64,000 nucleotides of DNA from CAYQTE01 sp964420285 (GCA_964420285.1 CAYQTE010000012.1:1-64000); one strand, 5' to 3'; numbered from the stretch's first letter, positions 43,254 through 53,017 are shown. The notes: generated by a model not told the origin, from the letters alone. Program-made: numbers and translations.

Positions 43254-44771
43254 ATGTCTGATGCGTTTGCCAAACCGGAAATATGGTTCATCACCGGCAG
43301 CCAGCATTTATATGGGCCGGGGCCTCTCAAGCAGGTGTCGGAAAATTCGCGGGCGATGGTCAAGGCGCTGAACGATAGCGGACGGCTGCCGCTGGCGATC
43401 GTACACAAGCCAATCGTCACCACGCCGGACCAGGTACGGGCCGTGTGCATGGAAGCCAGCGGCGATAGCGCCTGCGGCGGCGTCATACTGTGGATGCACA
43501 CATTTTCGCCGTCGAAGATGTGGATCGGCGGGCTGCGGTCGCTGAGCAAGCCCATGCTGCACCTGCACACGCAGTTCAATCTCGAGCTGCCGTGGGGCAC
43601 GATCGACATGGATTTCATGAATCTCAACCAGTCCGCCCACGGCGATCGCGAGGCGGGATTCATTCATGCTCGATTGCGCCTGCCGCGGAAGGTGGTCGTC
43701 GGGCATTTTTCCGATGGTGAGGTTCAGGATCGCGTGGCGGCGTGGATGCGGGCGGCGCGGGCGTGGCACGATGCCCAGGGGGCGAAGATCGCGCGCTTTG
43801 GTGACAACATGCGGCAGGTCGCCGTGACGGACGGCGATAAAGTCGCGGCCGAGGCGAGGTTTGGGTATGCGGTCAATGGATATGGCGTGGGAGACCTGGT
43901 GGCCGGCGTCAATGCGGCCAGCGACAGCGATGTCGATCGGCTGTGCGCGGAGTATCAGGAGCAATACAAAGTTGCCAAAGAGCTTCGCAAGGGCGGCGCT
44001 CGGCATGAATCATTGCGCGACGGGGCGCGGATCGAACTGGGTTTGCGGGCGTTTCTCAAAGACGGCGGGTTCAAGGGATTCACGACGACGTTCGAGGATT
44101 TGCACGGCCTCAAGCAACTGCCCGGCCTGGCGGTGCAGCGGCTTATGAATGATGGATACGGCTTTGGGGCCGAGGGGGATTGGAAGACCTGCGCGCTCTT
44201 GCGTGCGATGAAGGCGATGGCGGCCGATCTGCCCGGCGGGACGAGTTTCATGGAGGATTACACGTATCATCTGGCCAAGGGCGGCGAACTGGTGCTGGGG
44301 GCGCACATGCTGGAGATTTGCCCGTCGATCGCCTCCGGCAAGCCGAGTCTGGAGATTCATCCGCTGGGCATCGGCGGCAAGCAAGACCCGGTGCGCCTGG
44401 TCTTCGACGCCCCGCGCGGGCCGGCTCTCAATGCATCGATGGTCGATCTGGGCAACCGCTTCCGCCTGGTGGTCAATGAGGTGGATGTGGTCGGCCCGAG
44501 TAAACCCCTGCCGAAACTGCCGGTGGCGCGGGCCGTGTGGAAATGCCGCCCCGATTTCAAGACGGCCGCCGGAGCCTGGATTCACGCCGGCGGGGCGCAT
44601 CACACGGGGTTCAGTTATGCTGTGACCAGCGAGATGTTGGAGGATTTCGCCGAGATCGCGGGAATTGAGATGCTGGTGATTGACGGCGATACCTGCCTGT
44701 GCGATTTCAAGCAGCAGATTCGGAATAATGAGACGTATTACCACCTGATGGGCGGGTTGGGGCGGGTGTAG
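43254..44771 (+). CDS. araA: L-arabinose isomerase
   Basis: A 505-aa enzyme that converts L-arabinose to L-ribulose (E. coli AraA is 500 aa). The N-terminus, PEIWFITGSQHLYGPGPLKQV, is the family signature. Manganese ligands are expected in FMNLNQSAHGDREAG, in the glutamate of FTTTFEDLHGL, in GTSFMEDYTYHL and in the histidine of GAHMLEICPS. ATG at 43254 follows tggaga. It lies between araB and araD in one unit, which secures the assignment. Confidence 0.95.
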   Translation: MSDAFAKPEIWFITGSQHLYGPGPLKQVSENSRAMVKALNDSGRLPLAIVHKPIVTTPDQVRAVCMEASGDSACGGVILWMHTFSPSKMWIGGLRSLSKPMLHLHTQFNLELPWGTIDMDFMNLNQSAHGDREAGFIHARLRLPRKVVVGHFSDGEVQDRVAAWMRAARAWHDAQGAKIARFGDNMRQVAVTDGDKVAAEARFGYAVNGYGVGDLVAGVNAASDSDVDRLCAEYQEQYKVAKELRKGGARHESLRDGARIELGLRAFLKDGGFKGFTTTFEDLHGLKQLPGLAVQRLMNDGYGFGAEGDWKTCALLRAMKAMAADLPGGTSFMEDYTYHLAKGGELVLGAHMLEICPSIASGKPSLEIHPLGIGGKQDPVRLVFDAPRGPALNASMVDLGNRFRLVVNEVDVVGPSKPLPKLPVARAVWKCRPDFKTAAGAWIHAGGAHHTGFSYAVTSEMLEDFAEIAGIEMLVIDGDTCLCDFKQQIRNNETYYHLMGGLGRV

Positions 44772-44781
44772 GAATCTCGAT

Positions 44782-45486
44782 ATGAGCTACGAACAACTAA
44801 GAGAAAAAGTCTGCAAAGCCAACAAAGCCCTGGTCGAGGCTGGGCTTGTCGTGCTGACATGGGGCAACGCGGGGGCGGTGGATCGGGAATTGGGAGTGAT
44901 GGCGATCAAGCCGAGCGGGGTGGCGTATAGTGTACTGCGGCCGGAGGATATTGTGGTGCTGTCGCTGGCGGATGGGAAGGTGGTGGAGGGGACGGGCCGG
45001 CCGTCGTCGGATACGCCGACGTATCTGGAGTTGTTCCGGTCGCTGCCGTCGATCGGGGCGATCGTGCATACGCACAGCACGTACGCGACGAGTTTCGCGC
45101 AGGCGGGACGCGAGATTCCCTGCTTCGGAACGACACAGGCGGATAATTTTTATGGAACGATCCCCGTCACGCGGCCGCTGCGGCGGGAGGAGATCGAAAG
45201 CGAGTATGAGAAGAACACGGGCAAGGTGATCGTGGAGAAGTTCTCATCCGGGGAAATTGATCCGAAGCAGGTGCCGGGGGTTCTGGTGGCCAGTCATGCG
45301 CCATTTGCGTGGGGGCCGACGCCGGAGAAGGCGGTCGAGAACGCGATCGTGCTGGAGTTCGCGGCGCAGATGGCGATGTGGAGTTTGATCGTTAATCCGA
45401 ACCAGGGACCGATCGGCCAGCCGCTGCTGGACAAGCATTTTCTTCGCAAACACGGGCCGGGGGCTTATTACGGACAACCGAAATGA
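44782..45486 (+). CDS. araD: L-ribulose-5-phosphate 4-epimerase
   Basis: A 234-aa zinc epimerase of the class II aldolase family that turns L-ribulose 5-phosphate into D-xylulose 5-phosphate, feeding the pentose phosphate pathway. LTWGNAGAVDRELGVMAIKPSGVAYS binds the phosphate, IVHTHSTYATSFAQAGREIPCFGTTQAD carries the HTH zinc histidines, and VLVASHAPFAWGPTPEKAVENA holds the third histidine. It starts 10 bp after araA with tagga before it. Third gene of the arabinose operon. Confidence 0.95.
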   Translation: MSYEQLREKVCKANKALVEAGLVVLTWGNAGAVDRELGVMAIKPSGVAYSVLRPEDIVVLSLADGKVVEGTGRPSSDTPTYLELFRSLPSIGAIVHTHSTYATSFAQAGREIPCFGTTQADNFYGTIPVTRPLRREEIESEYEKNTGKVIVEKFSSGEIDPKQVPGVLVASHAPFAWGPTPEKAVENAIVLEFAAQMAMWSLIVNPNQGPIGQPLLDKHFLRKHGPGAYYGQPK

Positions 45487-45496
45487 GTGCAAAACG

Positions 45497-46168
45497 ATGA
45501 ATGCAAAATTCGGCGTGATATTCGACGTGGATGGCGTTTTGGTGGACAGCTACAAGGCGCATCTGCAATCGTGGCAGAAGGCCGCGGCGACGTATGGCCT
45601 GACGATGAGCGAGCACGATTTCGCCCGCACCTTCGGCCGGAAATCCGTGGACATCATCAACACCCTCTGGCCGGGGCGGTTCGACGCTGCCGGTGCACTG
45701 GCGTTTGACACGGCCAAGGAATCCGCCATGCGCGATATTCTGCGGGCGGATTTCCCGGAGATGCCGGGGGCCAGCCAATTGCTGGCGGCGCTGCACGCGG
45801 CCGGGTTTGGGATGGCGATCGGATCGTCCGGGCCGCCGGAGAATGTGGAACTGGTCCGCGCGACGCTGCGCAACGGGCAATGGATCACCGCCGCGGTAAA
45901 TGGATATGAAGTGAAACGGGGCAAGCCGGACCCGGAGGTGTTTCTGACGGCCGGCTCCAAGTTGGGTCTGCCGCCGCGATCGTGCGCCGTGGTGGAAGAC
46001 GCGGTGGCCGGCGTTCAGGCGGCGCGGGCGGCCGGGATGGTTGCCATCGGCCTGACGGGCACAAACCCGCGGGAAAAGCTGGCGCCCGATTCGACGATCG
46101 TGGTCGATAAGCTCAGCGAATTGTCGCCCGAATTGATCGCGCGATTGCTGACGGCGCCGACGCGGTGA
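45497..46168 (+). CDS. HAD-family phosphatase (beta-phosphoglucomutase-like)
   Basis: A 223-aa HAD protein with classical motif I FDVDGVLVDS (nucleophile D10 and acid D12), a helical cap, motif II IGSSG, motif III lysine in KRGKPDPEVF and motif IV VEDAVAGVQAAR. It begins 10 bp after araD, so it is likely the fourth gene of the ara unit. Phosphatases in sugar operons often clear toxic or misphosphorylated intermediates such as ribulose or ribitol phosphates; that role is an inference. Convergent with hpnN. Confidence 0.78.
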   Translation: MNAKFGVIFDVDGVLVDSYKAHLQSWQKAAATYGLTMSEHDFARTFGRKSVDIINTLWPGRFDAAGALAFDTAKESAMRDILRADFPEMPGASQLLAALHAAGFGMAIGSSGPPENVELVRATLRNGQWITAAVNGYEVKRGKPDPEVFLTAGSKLGLPPRSCAVVEDAVAGVQAARAAGMVAIGLTGTNPREKLAPDSTIVVDKLSELSPELIARLLTAPTR

Positions 46169-46181
46169 AGCGGGCCGAAGC

Positions 46182-48908
46182 TCATGCCGGATTTTCGCGA
46201 GATTCCTGTTCAGGCACAGGGCTGCCGGCCGCTGCCTGTCTGTTCAGCAGCCACATGAGGATCGGCCGCACCACCAGGATTGTCGCCAGATAGATGCACG
46301 CGGTTCCGACGGCCATGACTTCGCCGAGGCTCTTGAGCCCCTGGTGATGGGCGAAGCCAAAGAAGAACCCGAAGCTGCTGGAGGTGATCAGCGCGCATAG
46401 CAGCAGGGCCTTGTCGCTGGTATCCCACGTGGTCCAGCCCCGGCGGTGATCGTGCAGGGCTTCGCGGTAGCGATGGATCATAAACACGCCGTATTCGTGC
46501 CCGGCGCCGATGAGGATGGGCAGGCCGAAGAAATTCGCGAAATTCCAGTCGATGCCGAAGTAGCCCATCAGTTCGACCAGCACGGGAATGCCCAGCGCCA
46601 GCACGCCAACCGCGATGAGCGTGTGTCCGATGTGGCCCAGATCAAACAGCACCAGGATGAAGATGAGCGTCAGCGCATAAGCGGCCGATGTGTAGAACGA
46701 CGCCTGGATCGATTGGGTCGAGTGGTAGATGTCCGAGGCGATGCCGGTGACGGGCGGCGCGCCGGGAACAGCGGCCACGCGGGCTTCGATGTCGGTCTCA
46801 AATTCTCGCAGATCGGTGCGGTCCCAGAGATTCTTCTTGGGGACGATGTACAAAGCCCAATACCCATCGTCGCTGCGCAGGTGCGCGCGAAGCGGGGCCG
46901 GCGCGGCGTCGATGTCTGGCCGCGGCGGAGTCAGATCGCCGACGATCGACTTCAGTTCGGTGACGAACATCGACTGCCAGAGGGACAGCCGTTTGGCGAC
47001 GGCAGCGGGATCGGAGGGATGCTCCAGCGCGGCGGCCAAATCGTTCAGGGCGTGTGCGGCGGTGGAAAAATCCGGACCTGGTTGTGCGGAATATTTGTCG
47101 GCCAGGGCCCGGGCTTTGGCGGCGATGGCGGTCAGATCGACGGGCGTGACATCCGGCGGCGTGCCCCATTGGATCGACGACAGGCCGGGGATCTTCGCCG
47201 TTAACCCGGGGAGCGCCGTGCGGTTATCGTAGGCGTTAAGGAAACTGCTGGTGTAATCGACCAGCGGCGATTTCAGCGCGGCGTCGCGCACGGGACGCAG
47301 GCTTTCGAGGTTCTTCGACATGACAACGGCCGACCAGGTTTGCAGTTTGTCGACAAGCTTGACCGACGGCAGTTTCTGGGCCTGGAGCTTGAGCAGGTCG
47401 GAATCGAACGTGGTCCTGTGAATCCACGGCAAACCCCCAAGCAGCGGAATAATCCACAACGGAACCAGCAGCAGCCGCCATCGCGCCGCGCGCGGCCGTG
47501 GTGCGTGTTCCCGCCGACGCCGGGCCAGCGGCACCAGGGGAATTTGCGGCGGCAGCAACACCAGCAGCGCCGGCAGCACCGTATACCCGGCCACCAGACA
47601 CAGGAACAATCCCCCGCCGGCGATGATTCCCAGTTCGGCCGCGCCGCGAAAATCGGTCAGCGTGGCGACGAGAAACGCCCCGGCCGCGCCGGCACAGGCG
47701 GTATTGATCGGCAATGCCACGTGCGTGAAGACATTGACCCAGATGACCGATGGCTTTCGCGATCGGGCCGCTTCCTGACGATAGCGCGAGAGAATCTGCA
47801 CCAGGTAATCCATTCCGATCCCGATCAGCGCAATCAGAAAGACGATCGAAAGGATATTGAGCCGGCCGACCGCCAGCGTGGCCCAGCCGAATGTCCAGCC
47901 GATCCCGGCCAGCAGCGAAATCTCCGACGCCAGCGCCAGCCAGACCGATCGCAGAAACAGGATCAGCAGCGCGAAGATCGTGCAGAGGGCGACGGCCTCG
48001 GTGACATGGGAATCGTGATCGGTCGTTTCCATCTGATCGGCTTCCAGCGTCGGCCGGCCGGTCACGCCGATGTCGAATTCGGGGAATGCGGCTCCGGCGG
48101 CTTCCGCGGCATCGCGGATGGCGTTGACGGCGCGGCTGATGGCGGTCAGCGAGGTGAAATCGCGATGCGGGTACACCTGGACCAGAAGCAGATGGTTTCT
48201 TGGGTTGGTGGCATCGGCAACATAGGAATAACCGAGCACTCTGGGATCTTTGGCGCTCAGGGCGATCAGATCGGGAACCAGTCCGCCAACCTGGATCGGT
48301 GATGATGTTGAAGCCGTGGCCGCCAGTTGCCCCGCGAACATGCCGGTGAATTGAGCGGCGTTGGTTTGCGGCGGGTCTTGCACGCCCATCTTGGAGATGG
48401 CGCGTTCGACGGGCGTGCGTCCAAAGACAAGATCGCCAAAGGACGGCTGGCCCCAAAGTGAAGCCAGCGGGACAAAATCCGCCAGTTGCTTTTCATGGGC
48501 CGGCAGATCTTCCGGATCGTCATACAACAACCCGGATTCCCCCAGCGAATTGGGATCGACGTGCGACTCAACGGCATCAACGTAATTGGTCAGCCGGCGC
48601 TCGGCCGCGTCGATGGCGTCAGCGGCGGCGGTCCAGCGGGAGAGGGGAGGATACGGCTGTGACTGCTTCGGTTCGATGATGATATACACCGCTTCGTTTT
48701 CGTGGAACCGGCCGATGTAATCCAGATAATTACGGAAGAACGGCACGTGCGAACTGAAGAGCTCGTTCTCATCGGTCGAGATCGTCAGACGCGTCGCTGC
48801 CAGCGTGCCGGCGGCCACAAACGCCACCCCGGCGATGACCAGCGTCAGCCGCGGACGCTCGACGATGCCCAGAACCAGCCGCAGAATCGCTCGATGAAAC
48901 CAACTCAT
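46182..48908 (-). CDS. hpnN: Hopanoid-associated RND/MMPL transporter
   Basis: A 908-aa RND-fold membrane protein with two repeats of one helix, a large periplasmic loop and five more helices. The first helix is LTLVIAGVAFVAAGTLAAT, the membrane bundle reads LFLRSVWLALASEISLLAGIGWTFGW, then IVFLIALIGIGMDYLVQIL, and the second copy has LFDLGHIGHTLIAVGVLALGIP and FGLPILIGAGHEYGVFMIHRYREA. Among the MMPL family this resembles HpnN, which moves hopanoids to the outer membrane, and it is divergent from squalene-hopene cyclase, with start codons about 39 bp apart. ATG 48908 avoids a non-conserved leader. Confidence 0.82.
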   Translation of the reverse strand: MSWFHRAILRLVLGIVERPRLTLVIAGVAFVAAGTLAATRLTISTDENELFSSHVPFFRNYLDYIGRFHENEAVYIIIEPKQSQPYPPLSRWTAAADAIDAAERRLTNYVDAVESHVDPNSLGESGLLYDDPEDLPAHEKQLADFVPLASLWGQPSFGDLVFGRTPVERAISKMGVQDPPQTNAAQFTGMFAGQLAATASTSSPIQVGGLVPDLIALSAKDPRVLGYSYVADATNPRNHLLLVQVYPHRDFTSLTAISRAVNAIRDAAEAAGAAFPEFDIGVTGRPTLEADQMETTDHDSHVTEAVALCTIFALLILFLRSVWLALASEISLLAGIGWTFGWATLAVGRLNILSIVFLIALIGIGMDYLVQILSRYRQEAARSRKPSVIWVNVFTHVALPINTACAGAAGAFLVATLTDFRGAAELGIIAGGGLFLCLVAGYTVLPALLVLLPPQIPLVPLARRRREHAPRPRAARWRLLLVPLWIIPLLGGLPWIHRTTFDSDLLKLQAQKLPSVKLVDKLQTWSAVVMSKNLESLRPVRDAALKSPLVDYTSSFLNAYDNRTALPGLTAKIPGLSSIQWGTPPDVTPVDLTAIAAKARALADKYSAQPGPDFSTAAHALNDLAAALEHPSDPAAVAKRLSLWQSMFVTELKSIVGDLTPPRPDIDAAPAPLRAHLRSDDGYWALYIVPKKNLWDRTDLREFETDIEARVAAVPGAPPVTGIASDIYHSTQSIQASFYTSAAYALTLIFILVLFDLGHIGHTLIAVGVLALGIPVLVELMGYFGIDWNFANFFGLPILIGAGHEYGVFMIHRYREALHDHRRGWTTWDTSDKALLLCALITSSSFGFFFGFAHHQGLKSLGEVMAVGTACIYLATILVVRPILMWLLNRQAAAGSPVPEQESRENPA

Positions 48909-48946
48909 GGGACGGGTGTTATACGGGAAATGGGGCTTTGGCTGAA

Positions 48947-51028
48947 ATGCCGGATTTGAAGCCGAAGGCACTCGGTGGTAACGTCCGGCCGGGAATGAAC
49001 CGGGTCACGGGAAGGAACGCGATCGCATCTGTGTCAGATATGAATGTGCCAGACAACGCGGCGGGCGTCGCAACCGCGACAGGCGAACCATCGCCCGTCG
49101 CGGCTGACGTTCCACACGCACAGGCATCTCCCGACGATGCCATCGGCATCGCTGTTCGCGCGGCATTGCAACGGGCTGTCGCCGCACTGCTGGAAAAGCA
49201 GAAACCCGACGGCCATTGGTGCGGTGAACTCGAAGGCGACAGCATCCTCGAATCGGAATACCTGCTGATGAAGTTCATCATCGGCCAGGAATCCGATCCC
49301 GATCTCCCCAAGATCGCCAACTATCTCCGCCGTCTCCACGTTCCCGACGGCGGGTGGAACCTCTACCCCGGCGGGCCGGACGATCTCTCGGCCACCGTCA
49401 AGGCGTATTTCGCCCTCAAACTCATGGGCGACGATCCCTCCGCCCCGCACATGGCCTCGGCGCGACGAGTCTGCCTTCGCCTCGGCGGGGCTGAACAGGT
49501 CAACAGCTTCTCCATGTTCTATCTGGCTTCGCTGGGCCAGGTGAGCTACTCGGGCTGTCCCGCCATCCCGCCGGAGATCGTCTTTATCCCGCGCTGGTGC
49601 TATTTCAACATGTACTCGGTGTCGGCATGGACGCGGACGATGATCCTGCCGCTGTCCCTGGTCGTGACATTGCGCCCGGTGCGCCAGCTTCCGCCAGAGC
49701 GGGGCATCAGCGAGCTGTTTGTCGATTCGCCGAGCGCGGCCGTGCTGGGACGCAATTTGCACGGGCTGCCGCGCAATTGGAAGGACTTCTTCCTTTATAT
49801 CGATCGCATCCTCAAGCGCTACGAGGAATCACCGATCGAAAGTCTGCGCGCCAAAGCCATCGCGATATCGCGGCAATGGCTGCTGGATCACATGAAAGGC
49901 TCCCAGGGCCTTGGCGCGATCTTCCCGCCGATGGTCTACATGCTCATCGTCTTGCGCGCTCTGGGCTACAGGGACGACGATGAGGTTGTGCAAACGGCGC
50001 ATCGGCACTTGAAGGATTTCTACATCGAAGAGGGCGACACCATCCGCCTGCAGCCGTGCCTCTCGCCCGTGTGGGATACAGGCATCGCCCTGCACGCGCT
50101 GGCGGAAACGGGCCTGTCGCCCGATTCGGACCCGGCCGTGCGCGCGACGCGGTGGCTTCTGGGCAAGGAATGCCGCACCGCCTCCGACTGGCAGATCAAT
50201 TGCCCGCCCATCGAAGCCTCCGGCTGGTTCTTCGAGTATTCCAATCCCCATTATCCCGATGTCGATGACACCGCCATGGTGCTCATGGCCATGCGTCGAG
50301 CCGGCGGCGAAGCCGCGGCCGGCGCCATCGGACGCGGCGTACGCTGGCTCCTGGCCATGCAAAACGACGACGGCGGCTGGGCGGCGTTCGATCGCACTCG
50401 CGATCGCCCCCTGCTGGAAAAAATCCCCTTCGCCGACCACAACGCCATGCAGGATCCAAGCTGCCCCGACATCACCGGCCGCACCCTCGAAGGCCTCGGC
50501 CACTGCGGTTATCGCACCGACCACAAGGCCGTCGTACGCGCCATCGACTATCTCCGGCGCACCCAGGATTCGGCCGGAGGTTGGTGGGGTCGCTGGGGCG
50601 TGAATTTCATTTACGGAACCTGGCAGGTTCTCAGCGGCCTGAAATCCGTCGGCGAGTCGATGGATAAAGACTACGTCCTCCGCGCCGCCCGCTGGTTGGA
50701 ACACTGCCAGAAATCCGACGGAAGCTGGGGCGAAACCTGCGGCAGCTACGACAATCCCGTCCTCAAAGGCACGGGCGAATCCACTCCATCCCAAACCGCC
50801 TGGGGCACGATGGGCCTGCTGGTCGCCCGCGGCCCCGACGACCCGGCCGCACAAAAGGGAATCCGCTGGCTCATCGACCACCAGCTTCCCGATGGCTCAT
50901 GGGCCGAATCCCTCTGCACCGGCACAGGCTTTCCCAGAGTGTTCTACCTCAAATACCACCTCTATCGCCTCTATTTCCCGCTGATGGCGCTGGCGAAATT
51001 CGATCGGCTGCGAGGAAAAGAGAAATAA
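48947..51028 (+). CDS. shc: Squalene-hopene cyclase
   Basis: A 693-aa monotopic membrane enzyme that cyclises squalene to hopene or hopanol. The protonation motif DVDDTA is at residues about 438-443, and QW motifs (such as QKPDGHWCGELEGDSILESEYLLM, QNDDGGWAAFDR, QDSAGGWWGRWGVNFIYGTW and QLPDGSWAESLCTGTGFPRVFYLKYHLYRLYFPLMAL) are spread along both alpha-barrel domains. The first 60 residues are a poorly conserved leader. ATG 48947 was chosen; TTG 48938 is also possible. Its TAA stop falls inside an inverted-repeat arm. It is divergent from hpnN, and hpnH lies downstream on the opposite strand. Confidence 0.96.
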   Translation: MPDLKPKALGGNVRPGMNRVTGRNAIASVSDMNVPDNAAGVATATGEPSPVAADVPHAQASPDDAIGIAVRAALQRAVAALLEKQKPDGHWCGELEGDSILESEYLLMKFIIGQESDPDLPKIANYLRRLHVPDGGWNLYPGGPDDLSATVKAYFALKLMGDDPSAPHMASARRVCLRLGGAEQVNSFSMFYLASLGQVSYSGCPAIPPEIVFIPRWCYFNMYSVSAWTRTMILPLSLVVTLRPVRQLPPERGISELFVDSPSAAVLGRNLHGLPRNWKDFFLYIDRILKRYEESPIESLRAKAIAISRQWLLDHMKGSQGLGAIFPPMVYMLIVLRALGYRDDDEVVQTAHRHLKDFYIEEGDTIRLQPCLSPVWDTGIALHALAETGLSPDSDPAVRATRWLLGKECRTASDWQINCPPIEASGWFFEYSNPHYPDVDDTAMVLMAMRRAGGEAAAGAIGRGVRWLLAMQNDDGGWAAFDRTRDRPLLEKIPFADHNAMQDPSCPDITGRTLEGLGHCGYRTDHKAVVRAIDYLRRTQDSAGGWWGRWGVNFIYGTWQVLSGLKSVGESMDKDYVLRAARWLEHCQKSDGSWGETCGSYDNPVLKGTGESTPSQTAWGTMGLLVARGPDDPAAQKGIRWLIDHQLPDGSWAESLCTGTGFPRVFYLKYHLYRLYFPLMALAKFDRLRGKEK

Positions 51029-51427
51029 ACCGCAAAGACGCCGTGACGCAAAGGTGGAACGCGCCAGGATATCCCCTCCATGCAGCCGTTGGGCGGGCCA
51101 ATACGCTCAGCCGCCTGCTTTCCTGGCGCATGAATCGTCCGGCGGCAATACCAGTTTGAGATTCAGCTTCGCCCGAAGTTGCTCGAAGATTCGATTTGTC
51201 TCTTCCATGTGCTCGCGCATGTTGCCACGGTGCTTTGCAGCGATCTGTTCGCGCACACGACGCACGTCATCAACTGCCGTCGGCTCATGTTCGGTCGATG
51301 CACGGTCAGCCATTGTCGTCCTCCACTACCATCAGGTCAGGCGTCACGATCTGGGGCATCAACTTATCATCAAGAGTTGACCTTGGCGTGGTTTGATCTT
51401 TGCGCCACGGCGTCTTTGCGGTTTATT
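51024..51427. repeat. 30-bp inverted repeat pair around a small gene
   Basis: Arms 51024-51053 and 51398-51427 are inverted copies (aataaaccgcaaagacgcc then gtg-a/g-cgcaaag) with one mismatch. They enclose the 68-aa gene at 51107-51313. Each arm supplies the TAA stop of the gene that runs into it, shc on the left and the 149-aa gene on the right. Related gcg/aag repeats occur at 54921-54966 and near 72-110. Confidence 0.7.
51107..51313 (-). CDS. Small helical protein, possible antitoxin-like
   Basis: A 68-aa charged, helical protein (VDDVRRVREQIAAKHRGNMREHMEETNRIFEQLRA). Its start pattern x-DVRxVREQI resembles a common class of short orphan proteins beside toxin genes, but no known family or partner is seen. 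It lies alone between the inverted repeats. Confidence 0.4.
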   Translation of the reverse strand: MADRASTEHEPTAVDDVRRVREQIAAKHRGNMREHMEETNRIFEQLRAKLNLKLVLPPDDSCARKAGG

Positions 51428-51872
51428 CGCATTTCTCCGATGAATCCAGCGGCTCCGGATCAAGCCGGATGTTCGTTTCCCCTGCCGCCTTCTTGGCGGC
51501 GTATTTCTTCGTCCAGGTTTCCCAGCTTTTTCCCGCCGCGGTGTCCCGGCCGGTGAATTCCAGGCGGGCGATCTGGTCATACGTCACCGCGATCTTCTCC
51601 TTGCCCACCCGCGGCAGCAGCCGGATCGAGCAATCCCGCAATTCCGGGCCGGCCGAGCGACGGTCAAACACGTACCCTTCGAGCTTATCCCCATTCCTCA
51701 GCGTGATCGTCACGTCGCCGCGATAGTCGAACGCACGCTCCAGAGCCTCGCGCGTCTCGGCCACGCCGGCCAGCGACGGAATCCAACCTTCGAGATTCTC
51801 GCGATGCAAAACAGGCGCATCGGCCGCCTCGGGCGATGTTGTCGAAGAACGGTTGTTGGTGGGAATTGACAT
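51423..51872 (-). CDS. LSm/beta-barrel-like small protein upstream of hopanoid genes, unknown
   Basis: A 149-aa protein. The middle, FDYRGDVTITLRNGDKLEGYVFDRR then IRLLP and VTYDQIARLEFTGRD, looks like a small SH3/LSm-like beta barrel (a G-D-V-T-I-x-L-x-x-G-x-x-x-x-G-Y pattern). The ends are low-complexity. It stops in the right arm of the 30-bp repeat and starts 5 bp after hpnH, so it is probably cotranscribed with it. Function unknown; association with hopanoid genes is by position. Confidence 0.55.
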   Translation of the reverse strand: MSIPTNNRSSTTSPEAADAPVLHRENLEGWIPSLAGVAETREALERAFDYRGDVTITLRNGDKLEGYVFDRRSAGPELRDCSIRLLPRVGKEKIAVTYDQIARLEFTGRDTAAGKSWETWTKKYAAKKAAGETNIRLDPEPLDSSEKCE

Positions 51873-51877
51873 GATCC

Positions 51878-53017
51878 CTACGCGCTCTTCACGGTCTCTT
51901 CCACCCGATGCTCGCCCGCCGCCACCCTCAATTGCACCAGCGGCTGGGCGGGTTCCTGGGCCGCATCCGCCTCAAATTCCGCCATCGCATTGTCGTCCGG
52001 ATACAACCCGCCGAAGAGCGTGGCGCGGGCGGCGCGGATCATTCCCATCAGCGACCCGAACGTGTCATCCACCGCGCTGGCTTCATACCCGCTGTGGACC
52101 ATGCAATTGGCGCAATGCGGGTTCCCGCTCTTTTGGCCGTAGCTCTCCCACGGCGTCTTCTCCACAAGCTCCGCATACGTGTCCACGTATCCGTCCTGCA
52201 ACAGATAACACGGCAATTGCCAGCCGAAAATGTTGTACGTCGGCATTCCCCACGGCGTGCATTCGTAATTCTGCCGGCCCATGAGGAATTCCAGGAACAG
52301 CGGGCTTTGATTGAAAATCCACCGATGGCTTCGATTGGAGAGAATCGCCCGAAACAGCCGCCGGGTCCGCTCTCGCGGCAGAAAATGCTTCTGATCCGGC
52401 GCCTTGGTATAGCTATACCCCGGCGAGAGCATCATCCCCTCGACGCCCAGATCCATCATCTCATCGAAGAACGCCCGCACGCTCTGCGGATCGGCCCCGT
52501 CAAACAGCGTCGTGTTGGTGGTGACGCGGAACCCGCGCTTAACCGCCGCCTTGATCCCACGCAGGGCGATATCAAAGCCGCCCTCCCGGCAGACGGAAAA
52601 ATCATGGTGCTCCCGCTGCCCGTCCATGTGAACGCTGAACGACAGATATTTCGACGGCGTAAACAGATCGAGCTTCTTTTCCAGCAGCAGGGCATTGGTG
52701 CACAGATAAACGTACTTCCGCCGCGCCACCAAGCCCGCCACGATCTTGTCGATCTGCGGATGCAATAGCGGCTCGCCGCCGGGGATGCTCACCATCGGCG
52801 CCCCGCATTCCTCGACGGCCTTGAAGCATTCCTCCGGCGTCAGTTCGCGCAAAAGCACGTGGGCCGGATATTGAATCTTCCCGCACCCCGCACAGGCCAG
52901 ATTGCAGCGAAACAGCGGCTCGAGCATCAGCACCAGCGGATAGCGCCTGCGCCCCGCGATTTTCTGGCGCAGCACATAGCTGGCCACAGTCCACATCTGC
53001 GAAATGGGCACGCCCAT
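51878..53017 (-). CDS. hpnH: Adenosyl-hopene transferase (radical SAM)
   Basis: A 379-aa radical SAM enzyme that adds a 5'-deoxyadenosyl group to hopene, the first step to bacteriohopanepolyols. The iron-sulphur motif is CNLACAGC (C-x3-C-x2-C), preceded by PLVLMLEPLFR; the C-terminal part is a SPASM/HpnH-type domain with NPHCANCMVHSGYEASAV. Length matches known HpnH. gagga stands before the ATG. It lies downstream of shc on the opposite strand and heads a two-gene unit with the 149-aa gene. hpnG is 9 kb away at 61972. Confidence 0.95.
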   Translation of the reverse strand: MGVPISQMWTVASYVLRQKIAGRRRYPLVLMLEPLFRCNLACAGCGKIQYPAHVLLRELTPEECFKAVEECGAPMVSIPGGEPLLHPQIDKIVAGLVARRKYVYLCTNALLLEKKLDLFTPSKYLSFSVHMDGQREHHDFSVCREGGFDIALRGIKAAVKRGFRVTTNTTLFDGADPQSVRAFFDEMMDLGVEGMMLSPGYSYTKAPDQKHFLPRERTRRLFRAILSNRSHRWIFNQSPLFLEFLMGRQNYECTPWGMPTYNIFGWQLPCYLLQDGYVDTYAELVEKTPWESYGQKSGNPHCANCMVHSGYEASAVDDTFGSLMGMIRAARATLFGGLYPDDNAMAEFEADAAQEPAQPLVQLRVAAGEHRVEETVKSA

